Source: Arion vulgaris
Lineage: Eukaryota > Mollusca > Gastropoda > Stylommatophora > Arionidae
Reading direction: 5' to 3'
Length of the DNA stretch: 64,000 bases
Assembly: GCA_020796225.1 (NCBI GenBank)
Contig: CM036755.1
Location: 58,361,152-58,425,151, forward strand
Part shown: piece after piece, positions 43,146-53,559 of the stretch
Numbering within the stretch: the first letter of the stretch is position 1
How the letters are laid out: every line of letters begins with the position of its first letter
Translations under genes and position numbers: made by a program
The notes under the pieces: generated by a model
What the model was told of the DNA's origin: nothing
Seen by the model: the letters and a program-made list of their open reading frames with translations, nothing else
Database searches by the model: none

Positions 43146-43369
43146 AAGAACGTTTTTATGAATTCTTTAAAAAAATTATTATGAATAATATTTTGACTTT
43201 TTTCTTTACTGTTGTGTGTACATGTCAACTGTGATAGTAGCTAACGGTGGTCACCATTCTATTTATACAGATCAAACATCAAATCGCATATGCGTGGGAC
43301 TATTAGCATTTGACCATTTTTTTGACATTTGCCCTTTTTTCGAATTTTACTTCGAATAGACTATACCAG

Positions 43370-43560
43370 TTGAAGGAGCGTGCAGCCTGAAAATAGAATC
43401 GTCAAAAGGAAGAGGTCGACCAAGTAAAAGATGGAGTAATAGAGTTACAAACATCTTAAAACTTCACAATATCATAGCATATCAAGCGACAGAGTCTGGA
43501 CTATCTCTGAAACTGATCATTAGTTAAACATGCGATACCTAAAGCAAAACGCAGAAAAGA
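43370..43560 (+). pseudogene. LINE 3' end fragment (L-C-like)
   Basis: The plus frame reads KGRGRPSKRWSNRVTNILKL, then ATESGLSLKL. It is the GRGRP-KRW tail of a LINE in the same direction as the previous one but of a different copy. Confidence 0.65.
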
Positions 43561-43584
43561 CCAAAAAAGAAAACTTCGAATACA

Positions 43585-43612
43585 TTATATATATATATAT
43601 ATATATATATTT
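43585..43612. repeat. (TA)n microsatellite
   Basis: A perfect run of about 14 TA dinucleotides. Confidence 0.97.
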
Positions 43613-43614
43613 AA

Positions 43615-43870
43615 TAGTTTTAAAGCTGAAGGATTGACTTTATTGCGTTTAGTTTTACAGCATATGGCTCAGTCACTCTCCGCAGAAATGGCATGCCACC
43701 TGCCAAGAGCATTGCACAAAACACGTACTCCGTAGCTCCGGCAACAATCCTAGGGGTCTATGGGAAAAAATGCACTCATCAACAAAACGGCGCGGTCCGT
43801 ATTCGAACACACGGCCTTTCTCTGGCAAGGCAAAGTCTTAACCACTTAACCATGGAGACCCCTATTTTGT
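43615..43870 (-). mobile_element. SINE-D copy
   Basis: On the minus strand the head is GGGGTCTCCATGGTTAAGTG, followed by GTGTTCGAATACGG as B box. The body carries the family blocks CCTAGGATTGTTGCCGGAGC, CTACGGAGTACGTGTTTTGT, AGGTGGCATGCCATTTCTGC and GAAGGATTGACTT inverse. A (TA)n run lies at its 3' end. Confidence 0.88.
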
Positions 43871-44119
43871 ATGTAACAGTTTCACTGTTATGCTAACTAG
43901 GGTTATGGACGGGGTCAACCGAGAAAAGAAAACCCCTTATTGTACTTGGCGTCCTTGACCAAGTTAGTAGTAAAGAAATTTGTTTACCAGTCCCAACTTG
44001 CTGACAAGTAGAGTGTTAAACTCACGCAAAAGGTTCCAACCCGAGGTATGCGATGACTCCCGTTAAATCGAGGATCTCGAACCAGAGAAGGGACAGTTGG
44101 GAGCTTTTGGTTTGGACAG

Positions 44120-44570
44120 TAGAACAGTTACTCTTGAGAAGTTGACGGAGAAGGACATATTTTTCTTAGTGAGCGTAAGAATACAGTTACTCTTGAGAAG
44201 TTGAGGGAGACGGACATATTTTTCTTAGTGAGCGTAAGAATACAGTTACTCTTGAGAAGTTGAGGGAGACGGACATATTTTTCTTAGTGAGCGTAAGAAT
44301 ACAGTTACTCTTGAGAAGTTGAGGAGAAGGACATATTTTTCTTAGTGAGCGTAAGAAAACAGTTACTCTTGAGAAGTTGAGGGAGAAGGACATATTTTTC
44401 TTAGTGAGCGTAAGAAAACAGTTACTCTTGAGAAGTTGAGGGAGACGGACACATTTTTCTTAGTGAGTTTAAGAAAACAGTTACTCTTGAGAAGTTGAGG
44501 GAGACGGACATATTTTTCTTAGTGAGCGTAAGAAAACAGTTACTCATGAGAAGTTGAGGGGGATGGACGT
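44120..44570. repeat. 59-bp minisatellite, about 8 copies
   Basis: The unit is ACAGTTACTCTTGAGAAGTT, GAGGGAGACGGACATATTTT, TCTTAGTGAGCGTAAGAAT; period fixed at 44124 and 44183. Two point variants (GACGG/GAAGG) alternate along it. Confidence 0.95.
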
Positions 44571-44654
44571 AATTTTGATCCCAACAAGCGTTAGAGATAG
44601 AGAGAGTGTGAAGTCAGGAGGACGGAACTTAGAGAAATGGAGTGAAGAAACAGT

Positions 44655-45120
44655 GATATTCTTTATTAACTCTGTGTGAGTAGCGAACATAATTTTGACA
44701 TTCTTTATTAACTCTGTGTGAGTAGCGAACAGGATTTTGACATTCTTTATTAACTCTGTGTGAGTAGCGAACGACGTTGTGATTTGTAGTGAACACCCAC
44801 AACGTAGGATTTTGACATTCTTTATTAACTCTGTGTGAGTAGCCAACGGCGTGTGATTTCTAGTGAAGACCCACAACGTAGGAATTTGACATTCTTTATT
44901 AACTCTGTGTGAGTAGCCAACGGCGTGTGATTTGTAGTGAACACCCACAACGTAGGAATTTGACATTCTTTATTAACTCTGTGTGAGTAGTAAACAGCGT
45001 GGTGATATGTAGTGAACACCCACAACGTAGGAGTTTGATATTCTTTATTAACTCTGTGTGAGTAGATATATAACGTGTGAATTTCAACGAATATCCACCA
45101 CAGGGAAGTCGGACGTCTCT
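44655..45120. repeat. 42-bp and 75-bp compound minisatellite
   Basis: The shared core is ATTCTTTATTAACTCTGTGT GAGTAG. Its spacing is 42 bp for the first units (44661, 44703, 44745) and 74-75 bp for the next ones (44820, 44894, 44968, 45043). The longer units carry an extra GTGATTTGTAGTGAACACCC ACAACGTAG block. Confidence 0.93.
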
Positions 45121-45124
45121 TATT

Positions 45125-45868
45125 AACTCGCGTTGTCAAAACTAGGGGTGAATAGCATAAGGCTTATTTAAGTAGAGTGTGTCCTATAAAAGTAGGAGGG
45201 AATTCCCAAAATCCTTTTTTTCCTTGTTAATTGTTGACCTATTAGTCAGCCATTGAGTACTTCTAGTGCAGTAAAGGTTTAAAGCACGGTCAATGTATGT
45301 TCTTTTGTTGACTCATATCACATAGAAAGTCTGCACATGCATTTATTTTCCTTATTCAGATATGCAAGAAATAAACTTTGTATAAGTTCTTTTAGACGGC
45401 TTTGGTGTTGAAATTTAATGTTGACGTATGTTAGGATTAAGATTTAGCGGTAGCTACTACATTACCAGGATTCATCATTCGACCCTTCTTGATTTATTTC
45501 TTTCTCGATACTTTTCTTGTCCTATTTTTTTTTCTCTCTATTTTCTTGGGACCTTGTACCAGTGAACAATAGTGAACTGCTACATGTATATGTATTATTA
45601 CAATATCACAAAGAGTTTGCAAATCTAACAAAGATCTCGAGCAAGAATTCTGTTTTCTAAAAGAACTTTGTGTGGACATGATAAATTGTCATCATCATTG
45701 TGTCTTTGTGGCTCACGAAGGTAGAACTGATATTAATATTCAATTGCAATCTCAATGCTTAGACAAAACGAGCGTTGTTGCTGTTGATAAGTTGACGATT
45801 AGATAATGTTTTATCCCAACTTTCCTTTTTCTTTTCTTTAGACAAGTATTTATTTGTCTTATTCTCTA
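45125..45868. other. unassigned A+T-rich sequence
   Basis: No motif or shared repeat recognised. Confidence 0.5.
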
Positions 45869-45869
45869 A

Positions 45870-46048
45870 CTTTTCTTCATCTTTCAACTCTCAACAGAGC
45901 TCAAGTCTTCTCAACTCTCAACAGAGCACAAGTCTTCAACAAACTTCTTCCAGCTCTTCCTCTTTTTTGCCATCCCTTCCAATTCTTTCCATATTTTACC
46001 ATCCTTTTAATATCAGCCTCCAGCTCTCTTCTCCAGGTCGGTCTAGAC
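45870..46048 (-). pseudogene. LINE 3' end (family L-B), first half of a split copy
   Basis: It aligns with 62868-63062: TTTCAACTCTCAACAGAGC, CATCCCTTCCAATTCTTTCC, ATATCAGCCTCCAGCTCTCT and TCTCCAGGTCGGTCTAGAC. The alignment stops exactly at 46048 and resumes at 48588. The segment CTCAACAGAGC-CAAGTCTTC is doubled at 45888-45940. Confidence 0.8.
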
Positions 46049-46110
46049 CAGGGTGGCCAACCTTTCAGCAGGCGGGCCAAATTTCAGAAATAATATTTCC
46101 TGCCGGGTCA
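46049..46110. mobile_element. hAT-type terminal sequence
   Basis: CAGGGTGGCCAACCTTTCAG and GCGGGCCAAATTTC resemble the CAGGGGTGGCCAAAC...GCGGGCC ends of hAT transposons. The 8 bases before it, GTCTAGAC, nearly recur at 48588-48595 (CTCTAGAC). hAT elements make 8-bp target duplications. Confidence 0.6.
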
Positions 46111-46367
46111 TGCACTTATTTAGTTTTAAAAAAAACAATTAAATTAAACAAGCGCTACATCTTCGACCACATCGTCGTTTCCCAGTAGGTGAGATCGTGA
46201 TCAAACGCTTGCTTGGTTTAATGTAAAAAAACCAACAAGAAATAGGAATATTTATTTTGGGAAGAAAAGAAAACATATCTGAGAATCAAACATATTAATT
46301 TGACAGTTTAAAACTATTGAAAAGTGTAACATCTGACTTTGTTTTTGCAGAATTAAGTGCATCAAAA

Positions 46368-46545
46368 TTGATCTCGATTGATGTTGTCGCTACAAAACGC
46401 CAACACCTTTTCCAAATGAACATCAGTAATTCGTGTTCTCACTTGTGATTTGATGTGGTTCATGCGACTAAAAAGTTGTTCACACGCATAAGTGTTTACA
46501 AATAGTGAAATCATCGACAGAGCATGTTTGTAAAACGCAGGATCT
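46368..46545 (-). pseudogene. hAT transposase C-terminal (hATC dimerisation) remnant
   Basis: The minus strand encodes DPAFYKHALSMISLFVNTYA, CEQLFSRMNHIKSQVRTRIT and DVHLEKVLAFCSDNINRDQF, then a stop. The CEQLFS-MN--KS--R-RLTD-HL pattern is the dimerisation block found at the end of hAT transposases, most like those related to the vertebrate GTF2IRD2/ZBED genes. The natural C-terminus is present; the catalytic RNase H-like fold and BED finger upstream are not recognisable. With the end-like sequence at 46049 it forms the 3' end of a decayed hAT. Confidence 0.82.
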
Positions 46546-46718
46546 TATCCTTGTCCAAATACGTTTAATAGAACTCTTCCAAACCAAACTTGATGAAATT
46601 TCTCCTTTAACTATGTATCACAACACATTTCACAATGTTCTAATTGTAATTTTCCTAGTAATAAATTCACATCTACTGTGAATGACGTTGCAAATGTACA
46701 AAAAGTACATGATAGACC

Positions 46719-47169
46719 ATATATTCCCAAACATTTTTGGCCCGCCACCCACCTTGCACATCATAAACTTTGTAGCGCCCTCCTCATTATACCAGTTTGA
46801 CAACGCCCTCCCCATCCCAAATATATACATGCTCTATTTTCTCCTTGACATATCAAATTGATATATGGTGCATGGTCTATTTTGAAATGATTATATGCAT
46901 GAAATAGAAAATTGATGAAAATGTGGATCGTGTAAGACAGGCATTAGATTAAGTAAAATTGCAGAATTCAAATTTTAAATGATTATTCAATCGCAAAATC
47001 ATGAAAATAATATATTTTAAAATATTTATTATTAATTTCTTCTTTAAGGAGCCACCGAACCCTGATCAACTGAACTACCCTCAAATTCTTCTAAGTCCAC
47101 AATCACCCCCTTAGAACGCTTCAGCACCCACTAGAGGGAAGCGGTGACTCCCCACTTTGGGATATGCTG
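46719..47169. mobile_element. non-autonomous hAT-like element
   Basis: The left end is CATATATTCCCAAACATTTT TGGCCCGCC and the inverse of the right end is CAGCATATCCCAAAGTGGGG. The inner text (CTTAGAACGCTTCAGCACCC ACTAGAGGG) is typical of hAT-derived elements. Flanks TGATAGAC and CACTAGAC match at 5 of 8 bases. No transposase frame lies inside. Confidence 0.5.
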
Positions 47170-47174
47170 CACTA

Positions 47175-48150
47175 GACTTAAGAACAGAAAAACCAAAATG
47201 TATAGCTTTGTAACGAATGACATCCATCGTAAAGGCGTTGTGACTCAGGACGTGATTAGGTCGAAGTACGGGTGCGACTGTTCTACATGACGAATGGGAA
47301 TAACGGGAACGAAACGTACTCGCGTTCTCTACGCAAATCAAACAGATTACAAATAGTGGAAGAAAAACACAAGCAGCAAACAACATTTAGAAACATGCCT
47401 ACAGTATAGTAAAACTTGGCATGATCCGCAGACAATCTGCTGCGTGTAATGATCGCAGTGAACCCTACCTTGGCTTCTGTATCACTGAGCAGTACATAGA
47501 ACTTCCTTGTCCGTTAGTTATAGTACTGTCCAATTCTGACTAAACCTAACACTAACCATACAACCAAATAACTTGCTAAGCTAATAGAAAAGAGAGATAA
47601 AGCTCATAAAAATAACTAACAAATAAATGTAACTCTAATGTCAACCAGTCGTCAAATAAACAAACAAACAGAACAACTAATTAATTAACAAATGAAATAA
47701 CGGACAAATTAGTCAACCTCCTATACAATGAAAGAATTACAACAAAAATCAATAAAAAAACACAAATAAAATACACTGCTAAAAAATAGCGGTATCAACA
47801 AAGAATTTACTTGAAAACAGATAAGAAAAAGTAGGCGAAAAACGACCCTCAGCCACACCCCTACCACAACATAACCCTACTCCTAGCCCTAAATTTAATC
47901 TAATTCAAACCCTCAACGTAACTCGAGAAAAAAATTGACCATGAAACTACTGCGAGATTTAAACTTTTAACCTTCAAATCGCCAAGCAAATGTCTGTGCG
48001 ACCTCGCCAACTAATATTGAAAATTATTCTCAAAAACAAATACCACCACCACCGCCACCGCTGCCACCGCCACCCCCACCAGGCAGCACCGTAAGGGAGC
48101 GGTATAATCAGCGAAATGAAAATACAATTTGAACTATTCTATAATTAAAA
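47175..48150. other. unassigned A+T-rich sequence with short C-rich repeat
   Basis: The only distinct item is an imperfect (CCACCG)n near 48040-48080. A CTAACCCTA-like phrase near 47540-47560 and 47870-47890 is not tandem and not telomeric. Confidence 0.5.
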
Positions 48151-48154
48151 AGCA

Positions 48155-48515
48155 CAGTCACAAATACTAGCTACAAGTGAAATGCGCTGCCTGAGTCACC
48201 AACATCAGCATAAGAAAGTAAGTTGGCACAGAACATTGCTTGAATTACATTGAGAAACATAGAATGAAGTCTTTGGCTACATCCAAACTCCACAGTATGC
48301 ATCCAAACTCCACAGTACACATTCTTCTACAGCAGAACAGCAGGACAGAAGATGAGAGGCAGACCACGTAAAAGATGGTTAGATGGCATAGCAGAATCCT
48401 GTCAAAGAGCAAAAATAACAATTACACAAGCCACCAGAACACCGCAAGACAAAAACAAAAAACCACGACACTTTGCAACAACCCGGTAGCAGTGTGACCA
48501 CAAAAGAAGAAGAAT
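48155..48515 (+). pseudogene. LINE 3' end fragment (family L-C)
   Basis: It aligns with 42810-43145 and 53620-53965: CACCAACATCAGCATAAGAA, GAATTACATTGAGAAAC, then KRWLDGIAESCQRAKITITQ, and ends GGTAGCAGTGTGACCACAAA (GAA)n. The CATCCAAACTCCACAGTA string is doubled near 48283-48320. Confidence 0.8.
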
Positions 48516-48587
48516 TAAAAATCTTTACGCAACGATTTTCTATATTGGTCTATGTTATTCCGATACATTGGCTGTCGCTCTAGACTA

Positions 48588-48832
48588 CTCTAGACCTTTC
48601 CCTACTCCTCTTTCCCTGCGGGTTTCAAAACAGTGTCTGTCTTGCAATGCTTCCGGTCGGTCTTCTCAATGTATGTCCTATCCATCGCCAGCGTCTCTTT
48701 CTTAGCTCTTTCTCCACTGGTATCTGCTTAGTTCTTTCTTTGAGTTCCTTGTTTGTAATCGTATTATACCATCTAAGTCTCTCTATTCTACATAAACATC
48801 TATTCATGAAGATTTGTAGCTTTTCACTAACT
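48588..48832 (-). pseudogene. LINE RT C-terminal fragment (family L-B), second half of a split copy
   Basis: The minus strand gives MNRCLCRIERLRWYNTITNK, ELKERTKQIPVEKELRKRRW, RWIGHTLRRPTGSIARQTLF. It continues the alignment with 63064-63300 exactly where 46048 leaves off. The two halves therefore belonged to one L-B insertion. Confidence 0.85.
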
Positions 48833-49325
48833 CTGTGGTTCTCAATCTTTTGTAGCAGATACCCGCCTTGAAGATGAGGCAAGATTCCCAGCCACACTAC
48901 CCCCTCCTCAGTCATTCCCATATAATTAACTGTATTTTCCTGTAAGGGCAAATGAAAAAATATGATTCTCATTCTGAGCTTTATAACAGCATTGCCCACT
49001 ACACACAATAACATTGACAGTGAAAAATATAAACATAAAAAACACAAATCTCACAAGAATTTTGAGGAAAGAATATTTCAGAAGAATTTTTATAAAATTG
49101 TCAGCATGAGAGCCAAAACCAATTATGTTCCTAGTTAATTTTTTAAAAGAAATGTTTAATTTACAGCGTTAATGTAAAAACGTATTTTAGCTTGAAAAAC
49201 AAGTTAGTTCCAAAAAAAAACTTATGGAAACACAAAATCAATTAAATTGTCATAACGTTTCATGCCTCCCATGACACTGTCTCACATCTCCCTGGGGGAC
49301 GCACCTCCCAGGTTGAGAGACACTA
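48833..49325. mobile_element. non-autonomous hAT-like MITE, 493 bp
   Basis: The left end CTGTGGTTCTCAATCTTTTG and the inverse right end TAGTGTCTCTCAACCTGGGA follow the hAT end pattern CAGTGNTTCTCAACC. The inner right part has GGGGGACGCACC. Flanks CACTAACT (48825-48832) and CTATAACT (49326-49333) match at 6 of 8 bases, as a decayed 8-bp target duplication. The interior is A-rich and non-coding. Confidence 0.7.
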
Positions 49326-49374
49326 CTATAACTGGTGGTTTAAAGTTCACTAAATCTCCACAACTACTCAACCC

Positions 49375-49860
49375 ACATGTTGTAGGTCTTCATTCTTCTT
49401 CTTCTCTTCCATCATTAACTTCTTTATAGAAGTGTTGGGGGGAGGCAGGGGGGGGGTGAATGTAGTTATCTAGTGTGTTCATCTTTTAAGGCACTTTGTA
49501 AGCTGATATTCATTATCTTAAGGCTGTTCTTCATGCCGTTGCTCCATATTTTGTGTGGTCTTCCTCTTTCTCTGTACTCATTATACTTTTTCTGTGTGGC
49601 TCCCTGTGGTAGACGATACTAGAGCATTCTTGTCAGTTGTCCAAGCCAATTAATCTGTTATTCTTTTATGAATTGCATGACTGGTTCCACATCCAGTCTT
49701 CCTCTTATTTCTTAATTTCTAATTTTGTCTCTTATTGTCAAACCTGCAGCTCTTCTAAGACACCTCATCTCTGTCGTTGTGATTTTCAGCTCATTAGCTG
49801 CTGTTATTGGTCCTTTTTAGTAATAGTGTTGCCCAGAAGATCGTTCTTATAAAATTTGCT
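49375..49860 (-). pseudogene. LINE C-terminal fragment (family L-C)
   Basis: The minus strand gives NSS-AENHNDRDEVS, FDNKR, a LRNKRRLDVEPVMQFIKEQI stretch and NWLGQLTRM, then KEDHTKYGA. It shares its plan with 54720-55285. It is broken by several stops. A G9-run lies at 49450. Confidence 0.65.
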
Positions 49861-50067
49861 TTAGTTTTTTAGCGGTATCTCTTTGATGTGACAACAGTGA
49901 TGTTAACTGCCCTGGTGCCTGGTTATCGTACCGTAAGTAAAATACTAAGTTGTCCCTGTTTCAACTCTGAAAATTATGATAAAAGACACTCTACGAAGGA
50001 AGATCACTCACAATGTTTGAGGTAAGGGGAGTAAGAAATATCATCCACTTCACCAGATGGCAAAGAT

Positions 50068-50112
50068 TAAACATATCACAAAGAGTGTTTAAAATTGGTC
50101 GTAAAGAACAAA
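50068..50112 (+). repeat. SINE-B 3' core fragment
   Basis: AAACATATCACAAAGAGTGT and AAAATTGGTCGTAAAGAACA match the 3' part of SINE-B (TATCACAAAGAGTGATTAAAATTGG). It is truncated on both sides. Confidence 0.6.
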
Positions 50113-50117
50113 CCTTA

Positions 50118-50370
50118 TCAAAAGAATAAGAATCCGACAATCAAGGTTCTTCGGGCATATAATGTGAAGAGAAGGTTTAGAACATTTGGTAACAACAGGT
50201 AAAATTCAGGGATAGTGAGATCTCGCGGAAGACAGAGGTAGAAGATGCTGGATGGCCTGACATTATGGTTCGACACTAGATCGACATCAGAACTGATTAT
50301 ATGCACCAAGCAGAGAGAGTTGTGGAGAGACATGATCGCCTACGCCAGCAGACATGGCACTTGAGATGAG
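50118..50370 (+). pseudogene. LINE C-terminal fragment (family L-D)
   Basis: The plus strand gives a FFGHIM-REGLEHLVTTGKI-like stretch, then DRGR and, after shifts, ELWRDMIAYASRHGT. It ends exactly where the next minisatellite begins. Confidence 0.75.
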
Positions 50371-50374
50371 AAAG

Positions 50375-50672
50375 AATGAAAGCAAAGAAGAAAAGACTAG
50401 ATATAATGTAATGAGATGAACATGTATCAGAAACATGAAAGCAAAGAAGAAAGACTAGATATAATGTAATGAGATGAACATGTATCAGAAACATGAAAGC
50501 AAAGAAGAAAAGACTAGATATAATGTAATGAGATGAACATGTATCAGAAACATGAAAGCAAAGAAGAAAAGACTAGATATAATGTAATGAGATGAACATG
50601 TATCAGAAACATGAAAGCAAAGAAGAAAAGACTAGATATAATGTAATGAGATGAACATGTATCAGAAACATT
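50375..50672. repeat. 59-60-bp minisatellite, 5 copies
   Basis: The unit is GAAAGCAAAGAAGAAAAGAC, TAGATATAATGTAATGAGAT, GAACATGTATCAGAAACAT. Units are almost identical, with one lacking a single A. The array starts at the 3' end of the L-D copy. Confidence 0.95.
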
Positions 50673-50779
50673 GTAATAACATATGTCTTGAAATATGTGG
50701 AAACAAAAACAAACAAACAAATTATTACAACATTTTATCCGACTCCAAGAGTTGTAGATTTGATCCGAGAGAACATGGA

Positions 50780-50990
50780 GGTGTTCTTCTTCTTATTTGC
50801 GTTCGTTCTTGGCGATCAATGCTATCATTCTTATTGTGATATATAATTGATCTTTGATAAAAACAACTAACGTTGTACCCCGGTTGTTAGATTCCTAACT
50901 TGTGTATGGTACTATACACGTGTAGGGCAGGGCTTATTTTTGTATCCTAAAGGAAATGTTTTGAGTCTGTCACTCTGACAGTCAGTCCCC
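50780..50990 (-). repeat. SINE-B copy, partial and diverged
   Basis: TTCTTCTTCTTATTTGCGTT CGTTCTTGGCGATCAATGC and TTGTGATATATAATTGATCT match the SINE-B tail half; the head half is replaced or lost. Confidence 0.6.
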
Positions 50991-51074
50991 CACACTTTCC
51001 GTTCCTACACTCCTACACATGGACGTCTAAGAGACAGATGGAAAGACTACAATAAATATAATTTCCGTAGACGT

Positions 51075-51180
51075 TTCAGACCTTAGGGTGTGAAGTGTCT
51101 GTCACTTTACATTTCTAATACCTAGTAAACAGAAGGTAGGAGGGCCAATTCATTTCCTCACTTGGGGAACGTCGAGTATA
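51075..51180. repeat. MITE-I copy, left arm and core
   Basis: GTGAAGTGTCTGTCACTTTA, GGTAGGAGGGCCAATTCATT and ACGTCGAGTATAG align with 16491-16590. The right arm is missing. Confidence 0.7.
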
Positions 51181-51355
51181 GAATTGAACCAACAAGCTTC
51201 TTGTGTCGGAGTGATTAGACGAACATTACATTACAACCTCATAGGTTCAAAACAACTTTTATGATATACTCTGTTAAAAACAAAATTAAATGTTCCATGA
51301 CTCTTCCTGTCGTAGTTGGTTAGACAAGAAGCTACCGTGTTATAAAACAATGCCT

Positions 51356-51609
51356 CGGGGTCTCTGTGGCTGGGTGGTTAAGCCCTTTGCCGTGCGAATC
51401 GAAGGTCGTGGGTTCGATTCCGGACCACGGCCTTCTGTTCACGAGTGTAGTTTTTTCCAGAGACCCTAGGATTGTTGCAGGAGCTACGGAGTTCGTGCTT
51501 TGTGCAATACTCACGGCAGGTGGCGTGCCATTTCTGCGGAGAGGGACCGAGCCATATGGTGTAAAACCCGGTGCAATGAAGTCAATCCTTCAGCTTTAAA
51601 ACACTTTAG
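51356..51609 (+). mobile_element. SINE-D, complete copy with target-site duplication
   Basis: The head CGGGGTCTCTGTGGCTGGGT has an A-box-like GTGGCTGGGTGG, and the B box GGTTCGATTCC is at 51411. The body holds all family blocks and ends GTCAATCCTTCAGCTTTAAA. AACAATGCCT lies directly before (51346-51355) and after (51610-51619) as a perfect 10-bp duplication. It is the reference copy, 254 bp. Confidence 0.93.
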
Positions 51610-51754
51610 AACAATGCCTTTACATTACAATGATAGCTACTTGCTAAGAGAATATCAAACACATCTTTAACCCTAAAGACTGCATCCTTACTAGTTTCAA
51701 ATGCTTCAGCAAACTGATCACCACAGACGGCTTACATACGTTTGTGAATTTCAG

Positions 51755-51890
51755 TTAAAGGTACATATTTCTCTATTAAACGGGGATCGCGAGAGAGAGA
51801 TTTCTCTGTTGAACGGGGATCGCGAGGAAAAGATTTCTCTATTGAACGGGGATCGCGAGAGAGAGATTTCTCTGTTAAGAGTTCAATAAA
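51755..51890. repeat. 33-bp minisatellite, about 4 copies
   Basis: The unit is ATTTCTCTATTGAACGGGGA TCGCGAGAGAGAG. The 11-codon period gives repeating open frames on the minus strand. Confidence 0.93.
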
Positions 51891-52139
51891 AAAGCGTAGT
51901 TCGAACAGCGCATTTGAACACTCCCACATTTCGATTTGCACTTGATGGAGAAATGTTGCCGTTTTCTGTACAAGGCTAATAATGTGGGAGGGAAATGCCA
52001 TGCGACCGTAAGGAATCGGATTTATCCAGATATGTCGGATGTTATTAAAAATGTAACATAAGAGGTAAAACTTTTGACACCGGCGTGGCATTTTAAAAGT
52101 TTGCTTTTCAAATTTCAGAAAGTCCAGTAATCTTAATAT

Positions 52140-52610
52140 AGTCAGATAGATCATAATCTATTACTATTATATTATAGTACATCCCAGATAGATCATAATC
52201 TATTACTATTATATTATAGTACATCACAGATAGATCATAATCTATTACTATTATATTATAGTACATCACAGATAGATCATAATCTATTACTATTATATTA
52301 TAATACATCACAGATATATCGTAGTCTATTACTATTATATTATAGTACATCACAGATAGATCATAATCTATTACTATTATATTATAATACATCACAGATA
52401 TATCGTAGTCTATTACTATTATATTATAGTACATCACAGATAGATCATAATCTATTACTATTATATTATAGTACATCACAGATAGATCATAATCTATTAC
52501 TATTATATTATAGTACATCACAGATAGATCATAATCTATTACTATTATATTATAGTACATCACAGATAGATCATAATCTATTACTATTATATTATAGTAC
52601 ATCACATATA
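52140..52610. repeat. 42-bp minisatellite, about 11 copies
   Basis: The unit is AGATAGATCATAATCTATTA CTATTATATTATAGTACATC AC. A variant pair (ATATATCGTAGTC after AATACATC) recurs at 52312 and 52396, 84 bp apart, so two-unit blocks were copied. Each unit contains the self-complementary GATCATAATCTATTA region. Confidence 0.95.
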
Positions 52611-52611
52611 G

Positions 52612-52892
52612 AATAAAGCGCCCATGTGTTGCTGGGCCAACAAAATGAGCGAAGGATAGTAACACTGCGACCTACAAGGCATGTCGTAAGAGGCGACTGA
52701 GGTAGGAGACCTAAGGAACCTACCTATTAAATAAAACTCATCGCAGAAATCGGATGTGCTGGCCTTCTTGTAGGCGCATAACTGGCACACCGTATAAACG
52801 CTCTTAGGCTCGGATCACTATAAATCACAAAGAGTGGTTTAACAAGTGGTCGATATGAAGTGTTCGAAGAAGAAGAAGAAGAAAGAAGAAGA
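52612..52892 (+). mobile_element. SINE-A copy with (GAA)n tail
   Basis: It starts CCCATGTGTTGCTGGGCCAA and continues GGATAGTAACACTGCGACCT, GCATGTCGTAAGAGGCGACT, GTAGGCGCATAACTGGCACA, AAGAGTGGTTTAACAAGTGG and TGAAGTGTTCGAAGAAGAAG. It is the most complete SINE-A in the window. Confidence 0.88.
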
Positions 52893-52904
52893 CATAATAA
52901 AGTA

Positions 52905-53490
52905 TAATTGAGAACAGTATAGTTCAGAACTACTGGACAATTCCGTATTATGGGCAAGGTAGTCATTATGCGCTCCATTGGTAAAGACATTTATAGAAAG
53001 ATGCGTAGAATATAAATATGTCTCATCGTCAAGAAAAACCTGACTGTAAACAGAACACTTTCCTAAACTTTCAACGATGTCTCACTAGAAGATATTTATC
53101 TGACATCAAATTTATTCATAACTTGGAAATGATAACAGTGGAAGCACTCACTAACAATATGACCAGTCAATAAATAACAAAGCAACTAACGATATTATAC
53201 GTTTATGATTTGTTTGTCTGTTATGTCCTGACTGAACTAATACTCAGACAAATGTATTTCATTTCCAGGCAATTTCCTTCTTGGCCAAAGCAATTTGCAT
53301 TTTAGATTAAGGGTTTCTTAGAAGCCGACAAATCTCCAGAGATTTTCATGCTGGAAGATACTAAACATAGGGTAAGGTAACTTAGTACATGTTAATGCTA
53401 GATCGGGTGTGAAGCGTTAGATTTCTTGCAGTATTAGAACTTAACGTTTGGTGAGACGCTGGTTGAATAAACTTACTTGTAAGCATACGA
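52905..53490. other. unassigned A+T-rich sequence
   Basis: No gene or shared repeat recognised. Confidence 0.5.
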
Positions 53491-53559
53491 GGGCTAGCTT
53501 ACAGAAACAGAGCAATATTAAAGCAGATTAGATACAAATGTGAAATGCGGTACCTGCGA

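Noticed and set aside
47540..47890. CTAACCCTA-like phrases that might be telomeric
   Set aside because: They are isolated and not tandem.
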